From Atrina japonica (taxonomy: Eukaryota; Mollusca; Bivalvia; Pterioida; Pinnidae), in assembly GCA_030159075.1 (NCBI GenBank), contig BROG01000112.1:124001-188000 (forward strand): a stretch of 64,000 nt of DNA. Direction: 5' to 3'. This document shows positions 34,874-49,200 of the stretch, piece after piece. Each line of letters starts with the position of its first letter. Positions within the stretch are counted from its first letter, which is position 1. Made by a program: the position numbers and the translations under genes. Under the pieces are notes generated by a model, which worked only from the letters and a program-made list of their open reading frames with translations, was not told the origin of the DNA and did no database searches.

Positions 34874-37800
34874 GTAGTACATTATAATTGAATATTCTTT
34901 GTACCTGTTAAAAGCTTTGTTTCAAAGGTTTATTGTGATCCATTGACGGTACATTGGATAGCGAAAAATACTTTATTTACCGTGTAGTCAAGGCGAGTCA
35001 TGATACAAATTGACCAAAATAAACAAGACTCCCGAGTTGTTACTCTGCAGGTGTGTGCGCTATTTCGCAACTGTACACGTGTCTTCAACACTTGATATAC
35101 CATTTCCTCATATGAATTCTGTAATAGAACATTCCAAATAAAAAATATGAAAGCATTATTTTAGTTAAGCGTTTTAGAAGTAGACCATTTGCTGATTGAT
35201 TTTGTTATTGCCAAATAATGAAAAATAGCCATTATAGGGGTGTCCAAAATGGAACGGCCCTTGTAACTGTGCTTCTGTAACTGTAAATGAGATTGGGTAT
35301 TTCAAACAAGGACGTCAAGGTTGCTCACTTGTTAAAGTAAAATATGAGCCCCCACATTTGTCATGTCTTGTTGTTTAATGCCCTACTAAAGAATCTTTCA
35401 CTCATATGGAGACATCACCAAATGCAGGTGAAGGGCTTCAAATTTTGGCCATTGAGCAGTGAGAGTTCCTTAATGCGCTGATCTCGGTTTTTACTGTCTC
35501 ATCGGAAGGACAGGAAAAGTCACCTGCCGAGGCTCGAACCCACGACCTTCCAGTTGCGATCGAGCACTCTACCATGGAGCCACATCACCTCCGTTTATCA
35601 TGTCAAATATGTGAGATTTCAATATCTTCAATATAATTGATAGCTTAATAAAAAGAAAATGAGGGAATCTTTCCAAACTACTGGTCAGATCCTCAGAATT
35701 TAATACTTCATACCATATCTCAGCTCTAGTTGGCATGTTTTTTTCCCCAACTTATTCAAAGCCAGTCATATGGTGGTGGCCAGATTTTAGTGGTAGAGAA
35801 GAAAACTTGGTTTCAATGTACCCGTGAAGAGACCATTGTGCTTCCACAAGCAAATGGCAAACTTTCTCATAAAATTAGATCATGCTGTAGTGGGAATCCT
35901 GCCAGCAAGCACTGAGAAGATGTGAGAGACTTCATGGTTTAAAGTGCAATGCTCCAACCACTCAGCCCTGTGGATTATAGACTATTGCCACTGACTTCAT
36001 GGTTAAAGCACAATTCTCTAACCACTCGGCCCTGTGGATTATAGACTATTGCCACTGACTTCATGGTTTAAAGTGCAATGCTTCAATCACTCGGCCCTGT
36101 GGAGTATAGACTATTGCCACTGACTTCATGGTTTAAAGTGCAATGCTTCAATCACTCAGCCCTGTGGAGTATAGACTATTGCCACTGACTTCATGGTTTA
36201 AAGCGCAATGCTCCAACCACTCAGCCCTGTGGAGGATATATACTATCGCCACTGATGGGTGGTAGTCTTTTCCTCATATCATTGTCAACATATACATGTA
36301 CCTGTAAACTTTAAGAAAAATAAATATATAGCAGGGCTCAATTTTCAGGACAGTCCAGGACTGGTAGATTTGTCAGTGGGACAGGTAGAAGGTGTACCTA
36401 ACCTGTTCGACAGAACAAGTGAAAATAAATTAGAGCATTTGCAAAACTCAAGACATCCTGCTTAAACATATTGGCATTGTTTTGTAATAAATGAATACCT
36501 CGCTCTTACAACAATTTTAAAATGTCACAGTAAGTATATATGAAGACATTGATTTTTGTTTATTAAAATGTTAGACAGGTACATATGTCATTTGGACAGT
36601 TAATTCTTGGAAAGACAGGTACCCCAAAAAGTTAATGTTGAGCTTTGTATAGGACAACGTTTACCAATGCATTGTTGTCTTCAGGTACACGTATAAGTAG
36701 CAATCATGAATCCACATTTAAAATCTTTATGCAGGTATCATTAATTGATGTCAATAAATGAAATATACATACGTACATGTAGATCAAAAACAAAAGAAGA
36801 GAATTATATATAATCTAAATCCATTTTAATATTTAACTGCATAATGTCAAAAAAGGAAAAGTTCCCAAGCATCTATTGAAATTGAGGTACAGTCTGACAA
36901 CTAAGTACAATAATTAAATCAGTAACTTTTTACCTGTGGAAGAAGTAACTAACAACTACACAACTAAATATTTGGTTTTCTTTTAATTTTCAGATACTAA
37001 GTTTAAACAACAGAAGTTACCAGCATGGCAACCAATTCTGACAGCAGGAACAGTATTGCCAGCATTTTTTGCAATAGGCATTGCTTTTATTCCACTTGGA
37101 ATTGCGTTGCTGATAACATCTAATGGGGTAAATGTTGTTCTTTTTTAATTCTGTCATGTCATGATTATTTTTAATAAACAGGAATTTAAGTACATTACAA
37201 GAAGTTTTGTTAGCTTGGTAAATTGTTTACTGTGGTCAGTGATTATTTGATTTTAAGCAAAAAAAATAACTGGTTGTGTTTATCTAGTGAACATGAATCT
37301 TGAATCTTTGTTCAATAAAATGATTGTGGAACTTCTCTTTCTCTCCATCCCTTCTCATTTCTCTCTTGTACATGATACAAAATGTCTATAATCTCAGTTT
37401 ATATAACATGATTAATACATTTTTTATTTATTTATTTTTCTATTTATCTATTTCTTTGTTTATTAATATTTTCCTTAAGATTTAATATATCTGGAAAGCT
37501 TTCAATTCAAGAAAATAAATAACTAGTATCAAGGCACTTAGTAAAGTTATTCTAGAATCATGAATAGCAGATCTTCAAATAAAAATAGTTTTGAAATTGG
37601 CCAAAATGACTGTTTATGCATGATGGTGATTGGACGGGTGGATGTTTATTTCGTCCTTGCATTTAGGTAAGATATATCCATGTTTTATTTTTGTAGGTGA
37701 AGGAATTTACATATGATTACACTTACTGCAAAGACAAGACAGACACATCCTACACATGTGCAGCCAGATTGGAAGCCTTGGGTACTAATAACACTGGCTT

Positions 37801-40800
37801 TATCTGTCAGTGTGAGTTTGAGATCAATCTAGATGTAGACTATGAAGTAAGTTGTAAAGCTAAAAATAAAAATAAAAATGTTTTAAGCTGACATGACTGG
37901 TCTGTCTCACCTGAAAAGCCTTGACCCAATTTTTTTAGGCAGTTTTGCCCACTCATTTTTTTTTCTTATCAACAGTCTTCAATTTTGTTCAATTTACATA
38001 TCACAATTAAAAAAAAAAAATAAGAAAATAATTCCAAAACTACCGATCAGAACACATCACACAAATACTTTTAATTCCTTAAGCCCTGTGGTCATATTTA
38101 GACTCACCCAAATCAGTAGCTGTTAAGTCTATTGTCAAAATTCAGGGGTGAACAAGTTGATATCATTTTGAAATTTGAATTCTAAATTGAACACCTCAAA
38201 GTGGACTTTACCATTATTTGAAATGGATGAGTCTAAATCTGGCTACAGGGGTCAACGAGTTGTATGATGGCCTTATATTGTATGATTTAGATATGAGGTG
38301 GACCCTGTCTTGAGAGACCACTCGTAAAAGACCACCTGTCTTTTGAGACCACATTTTGAAAACCACTCGATGAAATAATTCTTTAGATAAAACCTCTTTT
38401 TTTGAGAGACCATTTGTCATGTCAGCCAACATTTCAATGGCAGATGAGATGGTCTCTCAAGACAGATTCCGCTGTTTTAAAATATCATTCATATTAGTGA
38501 TAAAGCAGTGAACCACTTTTATAAAAAGATTTTAAAAAAATGATTGGTAAAATTTTAAAGAATCGGCAACCAATCATTATACCGTCAATTTGGATATTTT
38601 GGCATCGTTAAAATTCGGCCACTTTGGTCATAAAATGAAGGGCCAGTCAAATTTTGGCTATTTATATTTATATCATGTTTAAAATTGGCCTACCTCCTTG
38701 ATCTTATTGTATCGAACTTTCCAGGTGGTTGAATTTAAAATATTAAAAGGTCCCGAATAATTTGACCTGATGTGTTACATAGTACATAATTAAGATGGAC
38801 ATTTACACAGTGTTATTTTTTTAAATCCCTTGTTTGTTCATAAAAAACTCAAATATTTTTAAAAAGCACCAGCAGAAACATTAATATTAATTGTGTACAC
38901 ATTTTTCGATTAAATTTTGGCCATTTAAATAGGGTGGCCAAATTGGTCAAAATTAAACAATGGCCAAAATATCCCAATTTATGGTACCCATTTCTGATAA
39001 AAAAAACTACAAATTTCTACAGGAAGGAAATTGCTCTCTAATCTGAAAGTGAAATTCCCAGAAAAGATCATGATAATTTTATAATTTGAATTTTATTTCA
39101 CCTCTACAGTACAAAGTTAAATTTATTGCTAACCATTTGTTTCAAAACATTATGTTTTAATTTATATAAAATAACATTTGCCTCATGCACTAATTCCAAA
39201 ATCTTAAAAGGAAAAACATGCCTTAAAATTTAATATTACATTTACCAGTAGATATTTCTTTTAATTTCTTTGTTTCTGTTTCTCAATTACAGAAAGATGT
39301 GTACATGTATTACGGCTTGGATAATTTCTACCAGAATCACCGTCGCTATGTCAGATCGCGTGATGATAACCAGCTCCATGGAGATTCTGTATCAGCTAGT
39401 TCACTGAACAGTGACTGCGAGCCGTACAAAACCAAAACGATAAACTCCTCCCTTACATTACCCATAGCACCGTGTGGAGCTATTGCAAACAGTCTCTTTA
39501 ATGGTATGTTAAAAATTGTAAAGTTGAACATGTCATGAGAGACCACTCTTATAGATGACCTCTTGTTTTGTGACACTGCATTCTGAAAGACCACCTGAAT
39601 TGAGATTTCACATTTCAGTGGCAGAAGAAATGGTCTTTCGTTCAAGACAGGTTCTAGTGTAGTTAAATAAAACCTGGGTCTGGTGCTGCCACATTCAGTA
39701 AATATACAAGCTCACTTTGTTTTCCATGATTTTGAGGAAAAAACAAATAACATTGAACGTACGGGCATGTCTATTGCTTATCTAAAGAAAATTTTAGAAA
39801 TATCCAAAAATGTTTGAGAATGTATTCAAACTGTTGATGTGTAATTTATCACAATGAATCTCATAAATAATTGCATAAATGAAAGAACAAAGTGTTCAAT
39901 TAAAGTGGTCACCATCATGGCTTGAATTTAACATGTTTTCTCAAGTGGCCCACAGGGCCAGTGCCTTAAAAAATCGACTAGCCCCATCAAACTTCCAGTG
40001 TTCCCAGACATGCAGAAACCAGCATGAATCATGCAGATTCGTTACAAAACATGCACAAAAACAAAACATGCCACTTGCATTCACGCATAGTAGATTTATT
40101 TTGTCATTATGATGATAATACTGCAGCGATGTCAGTTCCCTGCGTTGCATCCTTACTTTGTAAACAGTGTCAGTGATTATAAAACAATTAATCTTCAAAA
40201 TGTAGTGTATTTGTGTGTGTAACACTAAATTTTCCAAGACTTTCCCAACTTCAGAGACTGTTGCATGATTCTGTCAATTGAAGGTCATGTTCCAGTGAAC
40301 ACATCTTGCAGTGTCCTGACTGAAGACTTCAACTTTACAGTGGGGAGCTAAGATAAAGGAACAATTTGAGATCTTTACAGATTTGGATTATGCAATTTTT
40401 GACACAGTATCTAAATACTCTTCATTCCTAATGCTATCGTAACATGCAAGTCCACTACATATAGTTGTCAATACACATTGAGCACAGTACATGTAGATCT
40501 ACATTTTCTCCCATTGTTCACAGATTTTTCCTATTATTTTTAGTGGGGAATGATTTCCTTGTCATCCCCTAGAATATTGACAAGCTACATAAGCTATGAT
40601 GTCACAATACAATTTATTATGCATTGTGTCTGTGCCTGTGGTGTCTAGAATGCAGTGCATAAGGTCAGATTTTATTTGCATAGATCTACATACAGAAGCC
40701 TACATGTATCTAAAACAAGGGAGAAAAATAATCATCCCCAACCTTGAGGGAATGACAAAGGAATCTCATTCCTTGGGTTAAGATTCTTGAATGACAAACC

Positions 40801-43800
40801 TTTGGCAAGCCTTGGGTTCGCCATTCAAGAATCTTGCCCTTGGATTGAGATTCTTTTGTCATACCCCCAGGGTAGGGGTAGATTCTATTAATCCACACAT
40901 GATGTCACAATTCCTTCATCAAATCCACACACACTTGTGTCTGTTAATGGGGGTCAAGATGAGTAAGATAAAAACTTTTTTATTCGCTTTTGATTTAATT
41001 TTATGTGTGTACCCCTGTGTGTGTATCCTTGTACCCCTATTTTTGCTGCCCATGGGGTACAAAACCCCTATTCTGAAAAAGCAGTGGGAACAAAAGAAAT
41101 AATGACATGATATACAGTAAAACCTGCTATAGCAACCACCTCTATTTAAGGATTACCTGCATATAAAAGCCAGTTTTTTCAAGTCCCTTGACTGCATACT
41201 TCAACTAAATCTAACTTGTGTATAAGGGTCACTTGCACATAAAGTCAATATTTTCTGGTCCCTTGGGTGGCCTCTATATACAGGTTTCACTGTATTTAGA
41301 TAAAAAATAACCAACTATAACACATGAGGACAAGACAGGATATTTTCAGTTTGTATTAAAGATGAGGTAGATAATTTTGTAAGATTTACATTCATGTAAC
41401 AATAACAGTAAAACCTGATTTAGCGACCTCCTCTCTATAAAGACCACCTAGTCACAAAGACCATTTTTTGCTGTCCCAATAGTACCATTGGTGTACAAAT
41501 CAACTTCTATATAAAGACCACCTCCCTATAGAGACTGGTTTTCTTGTGTCCCTAAGTAGGTCATTATATACAAATTTCACTGTATTGAAAAGAGTACTTA
41601 CTCTCTACAATGTATCTTTAGTTTATTCCTTTTACTGAACAATGGAGCGGGTACAGATGAGAAATATACTGGCCTGTCCTATATCATAAATTTAATGGCA
41701 CTAGACAAGGACAAAGCTTATCAGACAAATATTTAGATTAATTACAAGGGTGTCAGAAATATCTTGACTGATGGTCATTTTGAGATGTTTAAACCCTGTT
41801 ATATTGGACCAGGCCAATTCTGAAGATATATTTGATCTATTTTTGTGTGTTTCAGATTCCTTTACCCTGTCTTATGAAAGTTCCTCACCAGAATCAGTTG
41901 GTTTGACCAGCACTGGAATAGCGTGGTTCTCTGACAAACAGGACAAGTTCAACAATCCTGCAAGTGAGTATGGGTTTTGTATCATTGGTGTATCTAATTC
42001 TTACAGGGCTGTCACATCTTTATGGGGAATGGAGCTGGGGCAGAGGCTGGTCAGATTGGGAAAGTCAGCCACGATTCTTCCTGTGTTGGGAAATATCACT
42101 TCTAAACTTGGTATATTATACTTTCAGCATAGAGAAGCTTCAGTTCAGTTTTATATTATGCGTCGGGGTGCTTGAAACAGTATTTTTACATTGGAATTGA
42201 CCTTTTTTATGGGATGTTACATAATAACAACCTATTATTGAGTTGCTGTGTGAACTACTCCTGTTAGCAGTGAAGAAGTTGTATTTCAGTTGATGCATTC
42301 AATTTCGCAGTTAGTGAATGTAGTCCTATGTTAGACTTTAACTTTTACAGAAGAGTAAAACATCTTATTCTGGTGCTTATACATCAGCTGAACTCACATG
42401 GCAAATATGTTTTATGATTTAAGAACATGCTAGATTAGACCTGCTATTTTTTAAAAAAAAAAAATGACCCTGTTTTGGACTTCATAATCTACTTTCAATC
42501 TTGCAGAGATTCTTTAGAAAATTGAATGAAGTTATGTTGAGAGGATGTAAATATGTTGTTGCGAAATGAGATTTGTTTGATTTGATCATTCCTTGTTTAT
42601 TTACAGCTTGGGCAGGATTCACAAATCCACCGAACTGGAATAATAAATATGCCTATAATCTAAGTTCTGATTCCAACAACAATGGCTATATCAATGAGGA
42701 TCTGATAGTTTGGATGAGAACGGCGGCACTACCAAAATTCCGGAAGTTATATCGCAAGATCTCTCATAGCGGTACATTTGCAGAGAAGCTGCCCCAGGGG
42801 AAGTACAAAATACAGGTCGACTATGGTATGTGCTGTGTTCCAGATTGCTGTCATTTTCTGTTTCGAACTACATGGGGTGGTTCTTTTGGGTAGAGGGAAT
42901 GTTTTGCAAGTGGAAGGTCCAAGATTCAATTCCCTTTATCAAGTCTTACCTAAATTTAAAAAAAAGGGGGGGGGGTAGTGACAGATCCTTGCTCAAGCAA
43001 TCGGCACAAGAAATAAAAGTCACAGGTCTTTCTTGAGACTTAAACAGAGATTTAGTGTCATGACAGGCTGGATGTATTAAAGAATCCTGACTGCATTTGC
43101 ATTAGTTCATAGCACCAGGTCAGAGTTTGTGGCACTTCACCTAAAGCTAGAGACATCTTCATGTATGTGAAAAAATCTTGGTGGAGCTTGAAGCAACAAT
43201 TGAACAAACATATCTGTATGGTATATGTGTTGATGGAAATGTCTGCAATTTGCTAGATTCCCCAAATTTGTTACTCTGACTTCATTTTCTTCTTTAGTAT
43301 CAGAAATAAGATAATGGTGCATGTATCTGTATATATAAGAATTCCTGCAGGTCAACTCCTGCAAAATTGAAGTTCCATTTTCCAAAAAAAAAATATATAC
43401 TCTCCCCATTTCCACAGTATTTAAGTTTTGCTGAAAAATGCATTCTCCCCCAAATTCTCAATATATGATAAATATGTAGTCTGGAAGACCTTTAGCATGT
43501 GATCAACAAGTATTAATCACACATAGTATGAAAATCAGTCCTGGTGAGTTAGAAAAGAAAAAGACCTCCGGTATACATGTAATACATACACATGTACTAC
43601 AACTAGACAGTAACACTAAGATGGGAGATAACTAGTGAAAGACTAACAAGATTGTATTATACCTTTCTTGTTATTGTCGTATAGCTATTAACTTTTTTTC
43701 CGGCTTTCTGATTTATGATTTACCAAGTGTTATACTGAAATAAACATCACAGAAATGAAACATCAATTTCTGATCTGATTTCAGCTTATCCAGTTACATC

Positions 43801-44561
43801 TTTTGATGGCAAAAAAATCTTCATTCTGACCACAACATCATGGCTTGGTGGGAAAAATCCATTCCTGGGTATTGCTTACATCGTTGTTGGTTCTATTTGT
43901 GTTCTGCTCGGAGTTGTATTCCTTGTCATTCATTTAAAATATGGCAAAAAGTAAGTTTCCTTGTACATCCATTTACAAATACTTAGAGAATACAGATGAC
44001 TTTATTTAGTAGCTGATGTCCGTTTATTTACGTATTGCATCATTTATTTTAAAAGTCTTCACTGCCATATTTTGGTGTGACGTTCCTGTGAAAATCATTG
44101 CATGCTCATTTTGGATCAGTTTCATATGAAATTCTTTTGAAATTTTTCCACATCATTTGGATATCCAATAATAGATGTCATTTGAATTTCACTGGATTTT
44201 TTTCAGCATTATTTTCAGAACTTAGTAACTATATCAAAACATTGTTATGTAAACATAGAAATCATATTTAAAAATCCATACTGATCATTTCATTGACAAT
44301 ATCTGTCTTTCCATCTGTATCAACAATTTGTTATAGCTGTTGCATTTAGCTCTGTCTTGAGATGACTGTAGAGAGTACAAGATTGTATATTCACAAGCAG
44401 ACAGTGCATGATGACATCATGTGGTGGTGGCCTTCATTTTTTACCCCTACCTCCAACTTTGACTTTGAAATTCAAATTCCAGATGTATTCACATTATGCG
44501 ATGGTTTTTGAAGTATTGCCTTTAGAAGTTTAATAATATGCATGTATATATTATGTGTGTA

Positions 44562-44592
<31 letters not shown>

Positions 44593-44593
44593 T

Positions 44594-44675
<82 letters not shown>

Positions 44676-46185
44676 CTATCATTTTCATATGATATTCAAA
44701 TCTTAAAATTCAGTCTACTGTAGAAAGAGTTTTGAATTTCTTTTTTTCAGTTTGAATTTCATCCCTCATGAGTTTTCATTAGCTCCAAGTGTAAAAAGCA
44801 AAGTTCCTCATAGTGAAGTGAAATTAGTTGCCATAAAGGTCTATAAAGAGTGAAGCTACTACACAATACAATTTGGTTAGGTTGGTCTTTTAAATCTTGC
44901 CCTGCAGATTTAACCTTTGCAAATGTGTCCATAATTTTTCCAAGCTGTAAGTCCAAAATATCTGAAATTTAAACAAAAAAATCACAAAAAAAACAGCAGC
45001 AGCAGCTTTGATGCTAATAGTAAGCTAACATTTCTACTTTGATGTTGGAATGGTATTATCACCCTGGCATTGGTTTCCAGATTAGAAGACTAAAATGAGA
45101 TCTGGTTCCTGACACTATCAAACTTAAGAATTACTTACGTCTAAAACTTTTACTCAACTATGGGGAATCATGATATCTGATCGGCCTTGCAGGCCGAGTT
45201 GAGAATATACTCATACTTGAGTAAAATCTCAAGTTTGATGGTGTCGGGCCCAGGTTTACCTGCTTCTATATCTCTTTACCAAATAAACTTACATCAAAGA
45301 TATGTTTCATGATTTTTAGCACATGTTATGCTTTAGACGCTGTATTTAGTCTTGTATTGTTTACAAAACATATGACAAAAATTATCTTAGACGTTTATTT
45401 TTTTCTATTGGAATATGTTTACTTTTATCCAGTGCCGCCTTCAATGATGATACTACCATCTTAAAATTGTGTATAGGGTAGCACCTGAATGAGAATGATT
45501 ATATGAACGTGAAAATAAAACTAGATATCTATTTCCATATACAATACATGACAATTAATATTAATTAAATTTGAAAAAATTTAAATAGTGTTTTATCATA
45601 ACTGCTGCATCTTTATCGGTGCAAATAAAATGTAATGGCGGAGCAATAATTCTTTGCTGGACTTGAAAAGTGAAACCTCGCTTATAAGACCACTTAACTG
45701 ACTGACTCAAAGTGGTCCGATTAGTGAGGTGGTCTCTTGAATGAGGGTCTGGATTCATTTAAAATCGATTGAGAGATTTTCAAGAGGCGAGATATTTACG
45801 GTCTTAATTGAGAGGTGGTCTCCTAAGTGAGATGATCAGCAAGTTCTACTGTACTTGTAAATATATTAATTCTTTAACCATGCAGTTATTATTTTCAGTT
45901 TTTGATTTAGTATTCTTGAAAAAGCTATCAAAGATGTATGAGATTTACAATTTTAAGTTTAAGTTTGATAAATATGAGATTAAAAGTCGGAGGCATCTGT
46001 ATCTACACTTGAGGGACGTAGTGATCTGCTGAATAGGAAGGTAGTGAATTCAACAAGCTTGTACTTGTGCCATTTTAAGATTTAAAACTGCCCATCACAT
46101 ATACCGCTTTACATATTGTCAGTGGCCTAGGTGTATATTTCACCTGCCTAACCCACATTTTGACTCACTTCTATGAAGTTTTGGG

Positions 46186-46216
<31 letters not shown>

Positions 46217-49200
46217 GGGGGTTGAAGGGAGGGTGGGGGGCAGAGTGGCTGTTGCTATTGCTCAAGCTTAAGTGTCTGTTGATATCCAGTTCAGAAGATT
46301 GATCAGGGTCACCAGGTTTACCTGTTTCTACTGCTCATAAATTTACATTTATTTTATCTTGTGTATAAATCTAAAAATTGATTTTGCAAAAATTACTCCA
46401 TTTTGGATTCATTAAATTTTCAAGGCTGTGGTTAAGAAGATTGGTTGAGGTAAGGTGACATAGGGAAATGTAAGATATGTACGTGTATCATAAAGATAAA
46501 TGATTTTTTTATTTCTCAAATATTGGGTTCCAAATTTTTTTATACAATCCATACTGGCATTTATAGCTTATTATTGCAAACATATCATATTGCTAAGCTT
46601 TAAAGCTTTTTTAATAATTATATGGTGTGCATCTATCTATTCTAAAAGATATGTCGAAGTTGAATGTTAACTTTGTTTACAGGTATTGTTATCTGTGAGT
46701 CACTTGTGTCCCAAGTTTTGATTATTGTGTTGAAGGTACTGGTATGAATGAATAGATATTAGATTGTTAACACAACATCAAATGAATTCAAAGAATTCGG
46801 CATTGGAAGATGATCTGATATCAGCTTATGCAAAAAGTCCTGTGAATCGTGGCAATTGAAGACATTTCTTGAATGAGTACGTGGTTTTCAACAAAATAAA
46901 ATGGTTACAGTAAAACCTGTATATAGGGGCCACCCAAGGGACCAGAAAATATTGGCCTTTACGTGCGGGTGACTCTTATACACAGGTTTAATTAAGTTGA
47001 ACTATGCAGTCACGGTACTTTTCAAAACTGGCCTTTATAGACAGGCAACCCTTTTATAGAGGTTGTCGCTATAGCAAGTTTACTGTACAGAAATATGTTG
47101 TTTATCTGATAAATCATTCGTAGGTTTGTGACTGACTGTCCATGGAAATATGTCGGGTTGATCTATAGAAGGCAAGGCAAAATGGACTTGGTCAACCCGA
47201 CATACTTTCCATGGAGGGTCATTCACAAACCAAGTAATGATTCAGATAAACGATCAGTGATAATACATGTATACCACTAGACCAGATAGACAACAGAGAT
47301 ATTATACCACTGATAAACGACCAGATAGAACTCATATCTGATAAACGACCCAAGATAATATACCACCAATAAACGACCACATAGAACTCAATGGTAATAT
47401 ATCACTGATGAATGACCAGTGATTATATACCACTGATAAAAAAAACCAGATCTGATATATCTGATCAGAAATCTGATAAAAAAAATACATGATTTCTGTA
47501 TATTGGGATTGGCAAAAAACTCTCCCCTTTTATGACCTCCCCATCCCAAGAAAAAAAAATTGTGAAGAAAAACTGAGTGTAACTTGTGTGTTAATTATTT
47601 TGTAAATTTTCATGAATTGTTCACTTTCTTCTTTGATCAGAAAATTTTCTACATGTACATGTATGTCATGAAGGTAAGGAGTCAACATGTTACCATTTAA
47701 TTTTGACTGCATTCATTTATCTTCATTAGTTACTGCTGTTTATCTGTTATTTGTCTTTTAATTGAGTCATTGTTAATAGAAAAATATTTGTCATATTTTA
47801 GTTGTCTCCTTTGACAAGTTCAATAATTTGTTAAACAGGGATTTTTCCAGTGTTCATATCAATCAACTTCTTGATAGACTTCAAATTATTGTGTTAACAG
47901 TGGGAACAAGGTTACATCTGAAAATCAATTTTTTAGGCATTAATCCAGATATTTTGATATTAAAATGTAGTCAGGTTTTTTTTTTTTATCATACTCCCAG
48001 TATTAAAGTTCAAGGACATACTGACAGGGGCCTCCATGCCCAAATGGTTAGAGCAACCATAAAATCTGTCACCTGTAGTCATGGGTTCCAGTGGTACCTA
48101 AGCTGATTTTGTGAGGAAATTTGCCAGTTTACTTGGGGAAAGCCAGTGGTCTCTTCCCAGGTACATTGTAACTGGGTTCTCTCCTCCACCATTAAAAACT
48201 GTTATCTTGTTGGTGGGAAATGCAGTGAAATATGTTTTTACAGACCACCTAGGTGTAAGCCATTCCTTTAAAATGTCCATTCTGATGAAATTGTCATGAC
48301 AGACTCCCTTGGTTAAAAGACTTCTATTGCCAGGCTCCATACCTGGGCCCAGTTGCTTAACTCATTGACTCTCGTAGTCACATTTGGACTCACCCATTAA
48401 AAAAATAGTTACGTCCACTATCAGAGTTCAGGAGTGTATAATTAAAAATCCAAATTTCAAAATGATTTTTATATTCAATATTAACTTGTTCACCCCTAAA
48501 ATTTGAGAATAGACAGTTACTGATTTAGGTGAGTCTAATTGTGACCACAGGGGTTGATGGGTTAAACTTTACAATATTCATAACTGGACCTGCTTAGCCA
48601 ATCAGATTTCAGGATTAACTGAAATTGAGTTAAAGTTTTCAGACTTTAGTAAAACTAAAGCTTTGAGCCAGTAGACCATGAACATTCAGTGATAATGGAT
48701 AATTGCTTTCATTAACAACAAGTATTGGTTTATTTTATTCAACCATTAACTTATTCACCCCTATAGACACATTTGGACTGACCTAAATAATTAATTTGCA
48801 GGAAGAGTCCATTGTTTTTTAGGGGTTGATTGTTTATAAATTATTTCCAGTTAATGAGTGTTAACCAACTTAGGATGTAGTTTAGATATTGTTATTCATA
48901 ATAATTTTTATGGGATTGAAATTTAACCATCTTATTTTTTCATCCATTAACATAAATATGTACAAAAATGAAATCTGAAGAGGTTTGTTCATGTTTTTCA
49001 GTATTGTAAGAATTTTGAAGACCTTCTTCCAGAAAATAGACATTCACTCCACATTTCACATTTAATTTTGAATTACTCAATTAGCTGCCCTGTTTATCAT
49101 GCATGCTTTTAAAATGAGACATTTTAATGCACATTTCAATTTCATTTCAATCTGACAGTAATTTTTGTGCATAATTGCTAAATTTATTTGTGTTCTCAAG

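Larger units (their letters stand above)
34874..36993 (+). other. TMEM30A intron 1
   Basis: 2120 bases. Holds SINE A (35357), SINE B (35738), the 65-base array grown from it and a hAT-like MITE candidate (36332). Confidence 0.85.
37847..39292 (+). other. TMEM30A intron 3
   Basis: 1446 bases with two MITEs (38079-38262 and 38295-38473), then AT-rich DNA with repeated TTTTGGCCATTT-like words near 38590-38960 that may be another inverted element. Confidence 0.8.
39504..41855 (+). other. TMEM30A intron 4
   Basis: 2352 bases: MITEs at 39527, 41115 and 41406, a foldback at 40734; the rest is AT-rich unique DNA. Confidence 0.8.

Noticed and set aside
41771..42175. 134-residue frame as a single coding exon
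   Set aside because: Only 41856-41963 is the TMEM30A exon; the rest is intron on both sides, judged by GT-AG sites and phase.
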